Positions 46,764-55,425 of a stretch of DNA of 64,000 nt are shown piece by piece; positions within the stretch are counted from its first letter, which is position 1; every line of letters starts with the position of its first letter. The stretch spans positions 5,189 through 69,188 of the forward strand of contig CAXMRC010000091.1 of assembly GCA_964195945.1 (NCBI GenBank), written 5' to 3'. A program made the translations under genes and the position numbers. Origin of the DNA: JAAETI01 sp964195945 (GTDB lineage: Bacteria > Actinomycetota > Acidimicrobiia > Spongiisociales > UBA5794). The notes beneath the pieces were generated by a model that saw only the letters and a list, made by a program, of their open reading frames with translations, had not been told where the DNA came from and did not search any database.

Positions 46764-48176
46764 ATGGCGTTCAATTCGGTTCAATACGTTGTCTTTCTTG
46801 CAGTTGTTGTTGTGGCGTACGCCAAGCTGCCGCGGCGGGGCCAAAACGTGTTGCTGCTGGTTGCCTCGTACCTGTTCTATGCCGTCTGGGACTGGCGCTT
46901 CCTGTCGCTTCTATGGATATCGACCGCAACTGACTTCGTAGTCGGCCGCAGGATGGGTGTGGCGTCCGACGATCGGCGCCGTCGCCGGCTGTTGATCATT
47001 TCGATGGTCGTCAACCTGGGCATGCTCGCCGCCTTCAAGTACTTCAACTTCTTCGCCGAGTCGGCGGATGCTCTGCTGGAAGGCATGGGGGTGGTTGCCG
47101 ACTGGCCAACACTCAACGTTGTCCTCCCGGTCGGGATCTCGTTCTACACATTCCAGACCATGTCCTACACGCTCGACGTGTACTGGCGGAAGCTCGAACC
47201 GACCGACGACCTGCTGGCGTTTGCGGTCTTTGTCGCTTTCTTTCCACAATTGGTGGCCGGTCCGATCGAGCGGGCTCGTCGGCTGCTGCCGCAGTTCGAG
47301 GTGCGCCGCCACCTTGCCAAGGGTGAGGATCTGTGGTCGGCCCTCCATCTGATCGGTCTCGGTCTATTCAAGAAGGTGGTGATTGCTGATGCCGTCGCCC
47401 CTCACGTCAACGATGCGTTCGCAGGTGCCGAGACCGCCGGTTGGATAACGCTCTTGGTTGGCATCATTGGATTCTCGCTGCAGATATACGGCGACTTCTC
47501 GGGTTACTCACATATCGCCAGGGGTTCGGCACGGTTGCTCGGCGTCGACTTGATGATCAATTTCAACCAGCCATATCTGTCCCGCAACATCAGCCACTTC
47601 TGGCGGACCTGGCATATCTCGCTGTCTACCTGGCTTCGTGACTACTTGTACATACCCCTCGGGGGTAGCCGTGGGTCGGGGGCGGCTACCTATCGCAACC
47701 TGATGATCACGATGTTGCTCGGAGGACTGTGGCACGGGGCGGCCTGGACCTATGTGGCGTGGGGTGCGCTGCACGGTGTCTACCTGGCGCTGCACAGGCG
47801 TTTCCGGAGCCGGAGTCGCGGCAGTGAACTCGACATGCCCCGGTTGCGTGATCTACCGATGGTGTTGACTACGTTCGCAGGGGTTTCGCTGACCTGGATC
47901 TTCTTCCGGGCTGCAACATTCACCGAGGCGTGGGCCTATGTGACCGGCATCGCGACACTGCGACCTGGTCCGGTGGCGCGGACTGCGGTCTGGATTGTTC
48001 TGCCCGCCCTTGCCATCAGTCTTCTGATCGATTCGGCGCAGCGCGTTTCTTCTCGACACGAGGTGATCGGTTCCTGGCCGGCGGTCATCCGCGGCTTTGC
48101 CTATGCGGCGGCCCTTGTGGCCTTTGTGGTGTTCTCCGGTGATGCGCCCGTCCCGTTCCTCTACTTCCAGTTCTGA
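46764..48176 (+). CDS. MBOAT-family membrane O-acyltransferase (AlgI/DltB-like)
   Basis: A 470-residue multi-pass protein. ATG 46764 (MAFNSVQYVVFL) matches the usual N-terminus; longer frames upstream lack support. Diagnostic stretches are VLPVGISFYTFQTMSYTLDVYW, FFPQLVAGPIERARRLLPQ, RNISHFWRTWHISLSTWLRDY and LLGGLWHGAAWTYVAWGALHG with the catalytic His. The family moves acetyl groups across the membrane for O-acetylation of exopolysaccharide or wall polymers. The next gene starts by overlap and encodes an SGNH-like protein, the typical partner. Confidence 0.95.
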   Translation: MAFNSVQYVVFLAVVVVAYAKLPRRGQNVLLLVASYLFYAVWDWRFLSLLWISTATDFVVGRRMGVASDDRRRRRLLIISMVVNLGMLAAFKYFNFFAESADALLEGMGVVADWPTLNVVLPVGISFYTFQTMSYTLDVYWRKLEPTDDLLAFAVFVAFFPQLVAGPIERARRLLPQFEVRRHLAKGEDLWSALHLIGLGLFKKVVIADAVAPHVNDAFAGAETAGWITLLVGIIGFSLQIYGDFSGYSHIARGSARLLGVDLMINFNQPYLSRNISHFWRTWHISLSTWLRDYLYIPLGGSRGSGAATYRNLMITMLLGGLWHGAAWTYVAWGALHGVYLALHRRFRSRSRGSELDMPRLRDLPMVLTTFAGVSLTWIFFRAATFTEAWAYVTGIATLRPGPVARTAVWIVLPALAISLLIDSAQRVSSRHEVIGSWPAVIRGFAYAAALVAFVVFSGDAPVPFLYFQF

Positions 48177-49204
48177 TGCGAAAAGTAATCACACTCTTGA
48201 TCGTTGTTTCTCTGTTCCTTGGGGTGGAGTGGGTGGCGCGCCGGATGGACAATCTGGTGCCGGCGGTGCTGACGTGGGATACCCAGTTTTCTCAAGACAA
48301 ATGGGAGCAGATCCAAGGCCTGGACGACCCAATTGAAGTTGTGTTTACCGGCTCGTCGGTTGCGCAGGCTGATCTTGACCCTGTGTTCTTCGCCGAGACC
48401 TCTCAGCAATTCGCTACCGGCTACAACGCGGCGATTCCGTCGGTGGGTCCGCGGGTGTGGAGAGAGTTCATGTTGGACACGGTCTATCGGGAGCTATGTC
48501 CGGCGCTGGTCGTCATCGGCGTCGATGTGCGGCAGTTCAGCGACAATCAACCTGACGGGGACAATTCGGTATCGCGTTACCTCAACGCCAGGGGGCGACT
48601 CGAGGCGATAGATGCAGCAGGTGTGTGGGATACGGCGGAGGAATGGCTCGAGTCCAAGTCGGCGTTGTTCAGGGTGAGGCCGCGATTGCGCGAGCCTGAC
48701 AAGATGGTGGCGTGGATCTGGGATATCGGCGACAGGGGCTATTGGCGTTACACCAATCTGACGCCGCTTGGTCGCTACGCATCGAATGATGCCAGGACCT
48801 ACGAGGTCACACAGGAAGGGATCGACAGGCTGGCAAACACGGCGTTCCTCGATTTCTCGATTGGTGGAGTCGAGACAAATGCGATCAGGCAGATGATCGC
48901 CGATGCACGCCAACACGGTGCGGTGCCAGTCCTAGTTGAGATGCCTGCGATGAACGATGCCCTATCCGCTGCCCTACCCAATGGAGCTGCCGATCTGGAG
49001 TGGTTCACCACTGTGCTTGGCGATCTTGCCGAGGAAACCCAGGTTCCCTTTGTCCGTCTCCCCGAACTCGACAATGAGCCGAAGTTCTATGCGGACTTCT
49101 ACCACATGAATCTGTTCGGCATCGAGGCTGTAAGCCGTCTGCTTGCGGAGCGGATCGACGAGCTTCAACTCGAAGTCGGGTCCGGAAGCTGTCCTGGCTC
49201 CTAG
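48176..49204 (+). CDS. SGNH/AlgX-like partner protein of the MBOAT acyltransferase
   Basis: A 342-residue protein with an N-terminal signal anchor (VITLLIVVSLFLGVEWVARR) and an extracytoplasmic domain. VVFTGSSVAQADLDP resembles the GDS-type serine block of SGNH hydrolases (AlgJ/AlgX/DltD) and FYADFYHMNLFG the C-terminal Asp-x-x-His block. Its start overlaps the MBOAT stop. Such pairs transfer acetyl from the MBOAT protein to a polysaccharide outside the membrane. Overall similarity is low, so the call rests on motifs and context. Its stop abuts the stop of the convergent YeiH-family gene. Confidence 0.75.
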   Translation: MRKVITLLIVVSLFLGVEWVARRMDNLVPAVLTWDTQFSQDKWEQIQGLDDPIEVVFTGSSVAQADLDPVFFAETSQQFATGYNAAIPSVGPRVWREFMLDTVYRELCPALVVIGVDVRQFSDNQPDGDNSVSRYLNARGRLEAIDAAGVWDTAEEWLESKSALFRVRPRLREPDKMVAWIWDIGDRGYWRYTNLTPLGRYASNDARTYEVTQEGIDRLANTAFLDFSIGGVETNAIRQMIADARQHGAVPVLVEMPAMNDALSAALPNGAADLEWFTTVLGDLAEETQVPFVRLPELDNEPKFYADFYHMNLFGIEAVSRLLAERIDELQLEVGSGSCPGS

Positions 49205-50377
49205 CTAGACCGAGATCAGCGGTCCGAAGACTGAGACGAGACCGATGCTGACCACGCCGACCGAAATTGCGGCTGCGATTCCAACGAGGAACGGTTTGAA
49301 CCCAAGGCCGCGAAGCTGCTTGATCGAGGTACCCAACCCGACGGCGGCCATGGCGGTACCAAGGGTGTATTCGGCCCAGGTGCGGATTCCGTGGGTGAGG
49401 TTGGCCCATGTCTCTTCTCCCCAGAGCCCAAACGCAAGACCACCGGAGTCGGACCCGGCGTCTCCGATCGAACGGACGATGGCCATGACAAGGAAGCCCA
49501 GGATGAACACAGGGATCATGTCGAGGACCCTGGTGCCTTTGCCTGCGACTTCGCCTTCTTTGCGGAGGTTTTTGGCGTACAGGTAGGTGATACCGGGTAT
49601 CACGACGACCATCATGACGTTGCGAACCAGTTTTCCTACGACCGCGATATCGGCGACGCTTGGGGTGGCAGTGATGTTGAACGACTGGTCGTAGATGAGT
49701 CCGGCACCGGCCACCTGGGCGGTCTCGTGGATTGAGGTGCCGAGGAAGAGGCCGGTATTGACAATGTCGCCGTCGAAGATCAGGTTGCCAAGAAACGGGT
49801 AGATGACCATCGCGGCAATCCCAAAGATCGTGATGTTGGCAACCGCATAGGCGACCTCCTCTTCTTTGGCCTTGAGGCCAGGGGCCGCCGCCACGATTGC
49901 GGTGGCCCCGCAAATGCCGGTACCGATTGCGATCAGGGCGCCAAGCCGATCGGAGAGACCGAGACGGCGGCTGGCGGCGATGGCAACGACCAGGCCGGTG
50001 AGCACGGCTCCAACGACGATGGGGATACCGTATCCACCGATCTCGAGCACATCGAGGATGCTGAGACGGATCCCGAGCAGAATGATCCCAAGCCGCAGCA
50101 GCTTCTTGAGGGAGTACTGCACCCCAGGGGCGAAGCGATCGTCGAGTCCGACGGTGTTGCGAATGACCATACCGACAACGATGGCGACGAGGATAAAGCT
50201 GACCAGGCCATCGAAGCCGAGGGCGTCGTTGGCTAGTTCGGCGAGGGTGACCGATGCGACGACCACGATGATCGAAAGCAGGACGCCGGGAATCAGCGTC
50301 GGGACCTTGTCGATGGTGGTGCCAAAGAGCAACTTCTCGATGAAGCTGAGTTGGCGCACGGTGGTTGGCTCGATCAT
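49205..50377 (-). CDS. YeiH/UPF0324-family membrane protein, putative sulfate exporter
   Basis: A 390-residue protein with 10-11 hydrophobic segments. ATG 50377 with GGAG six bases upstream is preferred; the frame is open for 55 more codons but that part is low-complexity. DRFAPGVQYSLKKLLRLGIILLG, ALIAIGTGICGATAIVAAAP and LFLGTSIHETAQVAGAGLIY are signatures of the UPF0324 family. Members are linked to export of sulfate or sulfite and to taurine metabolism, but the transported ion is poorly established. No sulfur genes are adjacent. Confidence 0.9.
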   Translation of the reverse strand: MIEPTTVRQLSFIEKLLFGTTIDKVPTLIPGVLLSIIVVVASVTLAELANDALGFDGLVSFILVAIVVGMVIRNTVGLDDRFAPGVQYSLKKLLRLGIILLGIRLSILDVLEIGGYGIPIVVGAVLTGLVVAIAASRRLGLSDRLGALIAIGTGICGATAIVAAAPGLKAKEEEVAYAVANITIFGIAAMVIYPFLGNLIFDGDIVNTGLFLGTSIHETAQVAGAGLIYDQSFNITATPSVADIAVVGKLVRNVMMVVVIPGITYLYAKNLRKEGEVAGKGTRVLDMIPVFILGFLVMAIVRSIGDAGSDSGGLAFGLWGEETWANLTHGIRTWAEYTLGTAMAAVGLGTSIKQLRGLGFKPFLVGIAAAISVGVVSIGLVSVFGPLISV

Positions 50378-50453
50378 GGGCACTCCGTCGGGCGGGGAAC
50401 GTTGTGCATTGTTGCACCCGGCCGGGCATTGTTGGGCTGGTGGTCGAAGTGGC

Positions 50454-50813
50454 TCAGGACTTGGTGATGGCGGTGAGAACCGCGTCACGTAGCTCGTCTG
50501 GCCGGAACGGCATCTTGACCACGGCGTCCACGCCGGATTCAACTATCTGGTTGATCGAGGCTTCACGGGTATCGGTGGTGATGGCGACGACCCCCGGTGC
50601 CGCGGATCGAGCCTTGATCCGCTCGATGGCGTTGACAGCGATGTCGAACGGTTGGTAGACCCCGATGATGACCAGTGCGGCTTCGTCGAAACCGCCGATT
50701 CTTTGGGAGCTGTGGGGAAGACGCTGGGTCTCGAACTCGCAATCGAAATCTCGGAGACATGTCTCGATCAATCGGCGCAGGACCGACGAGTCTTCGATTA
50801 TCAGCACACGCAT
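50454..50813 (-). CDS. Stand-alone receiver-like protein lacking the phospho-acceptor Asp
   Basis: A 119-residue CheY-like protein. ATG 50813 (MRVLIIEDSSVLRRLIETC) is preferred over an upstream in-frame start. The acidic pair (IIEDSS), the Thr in VVAITTDTRE and the Lys in DAVVKMPFRPDEL are present. The expected Asp at the end of strand 3 is Gly (ALVIIGVYQPFDI), so normal phosphorylation is not possible. It could be a pseudo-receiver acting by protein-protein contact. It is divergent from the nitroreductase gene and follows no kinase. Confidence 0.8.
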   Translation of the reverse strand: MRVLIIEDSSVLRRLIETCLRDFDCEFETQRLPHSSQRIGGFDEAALVIIGVYQPFDIAVNAIERIKARSAAPGVVAITTDTREASINQIVESGVDAVVKMPFRPDELRDAVLTAITKS

Positions 50814-51051
50814 CTGATAGTCCGTCCGTGGATTATGTTCCCGCCTTCGTTGCGGAGTGAGAGCAAGTAACCACACTTGTCACACATTGTCGAAACCGAA
50901 TATTGGGAGTTTGCCCCGTTGGAGGTCACTAGTCACCTACGTGTGGACCAAAATCCCATTCAGTTTACAGGGTGCGATTGGAAGTTCCATTGTTGGTGAT
51001 TCTCGCAGACGCACTCTCCTATGCCAGGCTGAGCCGGGTAATCTCCCATCT

Positions 51052-51546
51052 ATGAGTGACAACTATCAGTCCATCCTTGATCTTCGAGCTATCCGCGATT
51101 ACCAGCAAGAGCCGCTCTCAGAAGAGCACCTTGACGCCATCTTGGAGGCGGCACGGTGGACAGGGTCTTCGAAGAATCTGCAGAACTGGGCGTTCATCGT
51201 CGTCCAGGACGAAGAACAGTTGGTCAAGCTCGCCGATTGTGCGACCTACGGCGACCCGATCCGGGACGCGGCGGCCGCCATCGCCATCGTCGAGGAGCCG
51301 GGGGGCTATCAATTCGACTCGGGTCGGGTGGCGCAAAACATCATGCTGGCTGCGGCTGCCCTCGGGGTCGCATCGTGCCCGATCACGCTGTATCAAGAAC
51401 GTGATGCAGCAGATCTGCTTGGCCTTGGAGGGGACCAGTCGTGCCGGTATGCGGTCGCCTTTGGCTACCCGACCGAGAATGCGACCCCCAAGAACAAAGG
51501 TGGCCGCAAGGCCATCAGCGAGCTGGTCCATTGGGAGCAGTACTGA
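51052..51546 (+). CDS. Nitroreductase-family flavoprotein
   Basis: A 164-residue single-domain FMN enzyme. ATG 51052 begins MSDNYQSILDLRAIRDYQQE, containing the R-(A/S)-x-R-x-(F/Y) FMN-phosphate motif; RWTGSSKNLQNWAFIVV and LGVASCPITLY follow. AFGYPTENATPKNKGGRK is the C-terminal signature. Substrates for such small members include quinones, nitroaromatics and flavins. The longer upstream frame lacks support. It is tightly coupled to the DNPH1-like gene, whose start overlaps its stop. Confidence 0.9.
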   Translation: MSDNYQSILDLRAIRDYQQEPLSEEHLDAILEAARWTGSSKNLQNWAFIVVQDEEQLVKLADCATYGDPIRDAAAAIAIVEEPGGYQFDSGRVAQNIMLAAAALGVASCPITLYQERDAADLLGLGGDQSCRYAVAFGYPTENATPKNKGGRKAISELVHWEQY

Positions 51547-51968
51547 AGCCCGGATTGCGACCGAGGATCTATTTCGCCGGCTCGATCCGCGGTGGCAGAG
51601 ACGACGCCGCCGTCTACATGGAACTTGTCGATGAGTTGGCCCGTCACGGCGAGGTGCTTACCGAGCACGTAGCGACGGTCGGTGAAGAGGACCTGTCGGA
51701 CGACGAGATCTACGCCCGTGATCTCGATTGGTTGACCAGTTGCGACGTTGTTGTCGCCGAAGTCACCACGCCGAGTCTTGGTGTGGGTTGGGAGATCGGC
51801 GTCGCCCAGGAGCGGGGCATCCCCGTGCTCTGTCTGTTCCGACCAGGGGAGGGCCGTCGTCTCTCTGCGATGCTGAGCGGCAATCTGGGGGTCACAGTGG
51901 TGGAGTATGAGGATTCCAGACATGCCGCTGCAGCCGCTGCCGGATTTCTGAACACTCTGGACGTTTAG
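51543..51968 (+). CDS. DNPH1/RCL-like 2'-deoxynucleoside 5'-phosphate N-hydrolase
   Basis: About 141 residues of the nucleoside 2-deoxyribosyltransferase superfamily. IYFAGSIRGGRDD, GEVLTEHVA, DLDWLTSCDVVVAEVTTPSLGVGWEIG and VLCLFRPGEGRRLSAML are strikingly close to human DNPH1 (RCL), which hydrolyses deoxynucleoside monophosphates including hydroxymethyl-dUMP. The acidic ED(L)S and E-V-T segments supply the catalytic acids. No ATG or GTG is suitable: the best context is CTG 51543, five bases after GGGAG and overlapping the nitroreductase stop (CTGA); TTG 51555 is the alternative. Role inferred: nucleotide-pool sanitation or salvage. Confidence 0.85.
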   Translation: MKPGLRPRIYFAGSIRGGRDDAAVYMELVDELARHGEVLTEHVATVGEEDLSDDEIYARDLDWLTSCDVVVAEVTTPSLGVGWEIGVAQERGIPVLCLFRPGEGRRLSAMLSGNLGVTVVEYEDSRHAAAAAAGFLNTLDV

Positions 51969-52160
51969 TTAGGTTCCCCGCTTTTGTGGCCAACCGTGGG
52001 TTACCCCTTGCTGTTATGCGCATCGTGCACTAGCGTTGTGTAACGATATGTAAACGTGGGTAGGGAGTTATTGGGGTGCCGCTTGTAGACTCGAGAATCT
52101 GGCGCCAGTTCCCAATCGTTGGTAGCCTGCCGCGAGACCTAGGGGAATCGGGGAGGAATA

Positions 52161-52880
52161 GTGGCTGACATCGCGTCAGAAACGCTCGTATCGCACGATC
52201 CTGCTCCCTCGATTCAGCGGAATCTCCTAAGTCGGATCAAACTGGGACACGTAGTGATGGTTCTTGCTGCTTTGTTCGCCCTCGTGTTCAATCTCGCAGT
52301 TCTTCGCGGCAACGAAGCGACGATCGAGGTAGCTATCGCAGCTGGCGAGATTCGTGCAGGCACAACTCTCACGATGTCCCATTTCGACACAGCTGTCGTT
52401 CCGGCAGATGATCTTCTTTCGTCACGTTTTGTGACCGCGACTGGGATTGATGCCGCCGTCGGGCAACTGACCACCAGGTCGATTGCAGCCGGTGACCCGA
52501 TCCTCGAATCCGATCTGCTTGTTCTTGAGAATCGTGACGGCTTGCGAGCGATGAGTGTGCCAGTCGACCAGACCCAGGCTGTTGCCGGGCATCTGTCTCG
52601 TGGCGACTCCGTCGACGTCGTATTGGTCGCAGACGGCATGGCCACCTATATCGCAACAGCGGTGGAGGTTCTCGAAGTTCCAAGCGCCGATAGCAACGCT
52701 CTTGGCGCTCGGTCTGGCTACGCCCCAACCCTCGCCGTGGATGCGACGCAAGCCTTGCGGATAGCGGCGGCTCTCGACGTTGGCGTGGTGCACATCATCC
52801 GTTCGACGGGTTCTGCGCTGCCGGACCTTGAGCAGGCGGCGGCTGTGGTCGAAGCAGAGTCCGAAAGCCCGTCAGGATGA
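52161..52880 (+). CDS. cpaB: Tad pilus assembly protein CpaB/RcpC (SAF domain)
   Basis: A 239-residue protein; GTG 52161 is preceded by GGAGGAATA. One membrane span (VVMVLAALFALVFNLAVL, about 31-48) is followed by a SAF domain (VAIAAGEIRAGTTLTMSHFD, then FVTATGIDAAVGQLTTRSIAAGDPI) and an RcpC-like beta domain. CpaB acts in the periplasmic or extracytoplasmic part of the Tad/Flp pilus machine. It starts a run of seven or eight overlapping or near-abutting tad genes. The 190-base gap upstream should hold the operon promoter; no firm boxes were assigned. Confidence 0.9.
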   Translation: MADIASETLVSHDPAPSIQRNLLSRIKLGHVVMVLAALFALVFNLAVLRGNEATIEVAIAAGEIRAGTTLTMSHFDTAVVPADDLLSSRFVTATGIDAAVGQLTTRSIAAGDPILESDLLVLENRDGLRAMSVPVDQTQAVAGHLSRGDSVDVVLVADGMATYIATAVEVLEVPSADSNALGARSGYAPTLAVDATQALRIAAALDVGVVHIIRSTGSALPDLEQAAAVVEAESESPSG

Positions 52881-54130
52881 CGTCCAGGTCCGCCAAGCAG
52901 CGTGAACCCGCCGTCGCGGTTGGGTCTTCACAACGTCCGTGGGTCGCGGAACTCATGTCATATGCCCAGGACCATGCTGGGGTCCGGGTTGTGGGTACAG
53001 TCCTGTCGGGTCGGGAGGCAGTTGAGCAGGCATATGACGTGTTGCTTATCGATGACACGACCAGCTACCTAACCAGGAGACTTGTCGACAGAGTTCAACT
53101 CATGCGTCGGGTCGTAATTGGTGTCTATGAAGGAACCCGCGGCGACGTCGGCCGCAGCAAGCTGTTTGATCTTGGGGTGGATGCAGTCATCGATGCCGAA
53201 TCGTCTCCGAAGGAGTTCCTGGCGAGGATCCGGTCCATCACTGATCAGCGCCTCGTCGATCGTGATTTCGCTGAGATCGTTGGTGACGAGTCGGGCGCCG
53301 CCGAGGCCACCGACAGCAGCACGATCACGGGGCGCCTGGGTGATCTTCCGATGGACAGCCGGAGTCGTTCGGTGACGGTTGTGAGTGGATCGAACGGGGT
53401 GACCGAGATAGCAGTTGGGCTGGCGACACAGATGGCACGAAGCGGGTTGCCCGTCGTGATCGCTGATCTCGACACGATGGAGCCAGCCATCGCACAGCGA
53501 CTTGGCATACAGCTGTCACCGAACGTTCTGACTGCCATAGAGTCGCTTCGATTTGCTGGCGAGATTGGAGCCGCCGTTGTTACCCACGAAACCGGTTTCG
53601 GCGTGCTGGCAGGGCTACCGAGTCCGCGGGAATGGGAGGCCTGTGGCATCGACGACGCAGCAGATCTGGTCAGTGTTCTTGCTGATCTTCACGTCAACGT
53701 GATTGTACGAATCAACCGCCATCTCGAAGACCTGTCTCCTTTTGGTATCGCCACGGGTAGGTTCGGGGTATCACGGCAAATCGTTGCTGATGCTGATCAG
53801 CTAGTGGTGGTTGGCGATCCATCACCGACCGGGGTCACCGCAGTACTTGCGTGGATCGGCGACGCACGTGGTGTCAGCGGTGAGCCGATCCATGTCGTCA
53901 TGAACCGTTGCGGCAGGAGCCTGTTTCAACAAGGCGAGATCACAGAAGAGATCGGAAGGACCTTCCGTTCCGCATCGGTAACTTTCGTTCCAGAGGATCA
54001 CCGGGTCCACAAAGCAGCTTGGCAGGGAGAGGTGCCGCCGGTCGGCCGCTTCACGAAGGCGCTTGATCCCATAGCCACCAAGGTTGCCGCCGTACCCGCA
54101 GCAACTACTCCGGGGAAGGCCGCTCAATGA
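52877..54130 (+). CDS. tadZ: TadZ/CpaE-like localisation protein with degenerate P-loop
   Basis: A 417-residue ParA/MinD-fold protein. Residues 1-120 resemble a receiver-like domain (YDVLLIDDTTSYLTRR). The ATPase-like domain starts near 165, with VTVVSGSNGVTEIAVGLATQMA at the deviant Walker A position; the canonical GK(T/S) is replaced by GVTE, so ATP hydrolysis is doubtful. PVVIADLDTMEPAIAQRLG corresponds to the switch region. TadZ positions the pilus apparatus at the pole. It overlaps cpaB and tadA by ATGA-type junctions. Confidence 0.88.
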   Translation: MTSRSAKQREPAVAVGSSQRPWVAELMSYAQDHAGVRVVGTVLSGREAVEQAYDVLLIDDTTSYLTRRLVDRVQLMRRVVIGVYEGTRGDVGRSKLFDLGVDAVIDAESSPKEFLARIRSITDQRLVDRDFAEIVGDESGAAEATDSSTITGRLGDLPMDSRSRSVTVVSGSNGVTEIAVGLATQMARSGLPVVIADLDTMEPAIAQRLGIQLSPNVLTAIESLRFAGEIGAAVVTHETGFGVLAGLPSPREWEACGIDDAADLVSVLADLHVNVIVRINRHLEDLSPFGIATGRFGVSRQIVADADQLVVVGDPSPTGVTAVLAWIGDARGVSGEPIHVVMNRCGRSLFQQGEITEEIGRTFRSASVTFVPEDHRVHKAAWQGEVPPVGRFTKALDPIATKVAAVPAATTPGKAAQ

Positions 54131-55425
54131 CGTCGAGGTCGAGCGCTTACGAGAAACTCCGCTCTCGGGCCGCTGAACGTATCGAGGATCGCAAGCTGGA
54201 TGTAGATGTCGATCCGGATGAGGTTGGGCTAGCGATCGCCGAGATCGTCGGGGAATATCAAGCTACCGCACACCGCGGTATCAATGAACCTCTCCGTGAC
54301 CCTGGTGATATGGAGCGACGCATTTGGCAGGCAATCGCGGGCTTCGGACCTCTTACCGAGTTGTTCGAGAATCCGCACATCGAAGAGATCTTCCTCGAGG
54401 GTCCCCGGATCTCGTATATCGACGACTCGGGGCGCCTACAGGCACATATCGTCTCAACGACCGAAGGCGAATTGCGTCAGGTGATCGACAGGCTATTGGC
54501 CGGCACCAACCGACGCCTCGATAGTTCGAACGCAATCGAACAAGCTCATGTGCTGGACGGCACAGTGCGGCTCACCGCCGTCGTGCCACCGGTTTCTGCA
54601 CGACTATCCGCGACATTGCGGAAGTACACCGTCGCCGATGAGACCCTGGGTTCGATGGTCGAACTTGACTCGTTGAGTAGAGCAGCAGGAGCATTCCTGT
54701 GGGCCACCGCCCAGGCGACTACCTCGGTCCTCTATTCAGGAGCGACGGGAGCAGGCAAGACAACGCTGATGAGTGCCTGGTTGCGAGCAGTACCCAATGA
54801 CCAGTGCATTCGCATTGTTGAAGAGGTGCGAGAACTGCACATACCGCTTCCGCCGCACTCGAGTTACTACGAGGCCTCACCGGTCACCCTCCAGGGCGAT
54901 CGCAGGTTTACGTTGCGCGATCTCGTCAAAGTCTGTCTGGCGCAGCGGGTAGATCTGCTTTGTGTCGGTGAGGTGAGAGGTGCTGAGGCGTTCGAGCTGA
55001 CGCGCGCCGTCAACGCCGGCTGCGGGTTCTCGTGCACGGTTCACGCCAACTCCGCCCGAGATGCGCTCTCGGCCATCGTCAACGCTGCGATCATGGCTGG
55101 GGAGAATGTCACCGATCGGATAGTTCGCAGCGTATTTGCCGGGTCAATCGACTTCGTAGTCCATCTCGACAGGGATATGCGACGCTCCGAGGATGCCGAC
55201 CACGGCTTGCGGCGACAAGTAAGGGAGATTCTTGCGGTCGCCCCATCGTTGGCGTCTGATGAATTCACCACCGAGCCGATCTTCATCAGACCGAACCTGG
55301 GCGAACCGATGCGATGGACCGGGAACTATCCACCCGAAGACTTGGTACAACAGATCGACCGGTCGTTGCCCGCCGGCGGGTCCGTGAAACGGATTCTGCA
55401 TGGGGACTGGAGCCCTGATCTATGA
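54127..55425 (+). CDS. tadA: Tad pilus secretion ATPase TadA/CpaF
   Basis: A 432-residue type II/IV secretion ATPase. Walker A is LYSGATGAGKTTLMSAW (K211), the Asp box region IRIVEEVRELHI, Walker B-like LLCVGEVRGAEAFELT and the His-box CGFSCTVHANSARDAL. The N-terminal domain contains AGFGPLTELFENPHIEEIFL, typical of CpaF. It drives assembly of Flp pili on the cytoplasmic side of TadB/TadC. It overlaps both neighbours. Confidence 0.96.
   Translation: MTSRSSAYEKLRSRAAERIEDRKLDVDVDPDEVGLAIAEIVGEYQATAHRGINEPLRDPGDMERRIWQAIAGFGPLTELFENPHIEEIFLEGPRISYIDDSGRLQAHIVSTTEGELRQVIDRLLAGTNRRLDSSNAIEQAHVLDGTVRLTAVVPPVSARLSATLRKYTVADETLGSMVELDSLSRAAGAFLWATAQATTSVLYSGATGAGKTTLMSAWLRAVPNDQCIRIVEEVRELHIPLPPHSSYYEASPVTLQGDRRFTLRDLVKVCLAQRVDLLCVGEVRGAEAFELTRAVNAGCGFSCTVHANSARDALSAIVNAAIMAGENVTDRIVRSVFAGSIDFVVHLDRDMRRSEDADHGLRRQVREILAVAPSLASDEFTTEPIFIRPNLGEPMRWTGNYPPEDLVQQIDRSLPAGGSVKRILHGDWSPDL

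Noticed and set aside
49005..50429. 474-codon minus-strand frame across the YeiH-family gene
   Set aside because: Extremely Arg/His/Pro-rich, out of frame with the conserved membrane protein and overlapping two real genes.
50920..50940. AGGTCACTAGTCACCT as an operator in the receiver/nitroreductase gap
   Set aside because: The palindrome is imperfect at symmetric positions and no DNA-binding regulator is nearby; too weak to annotate.
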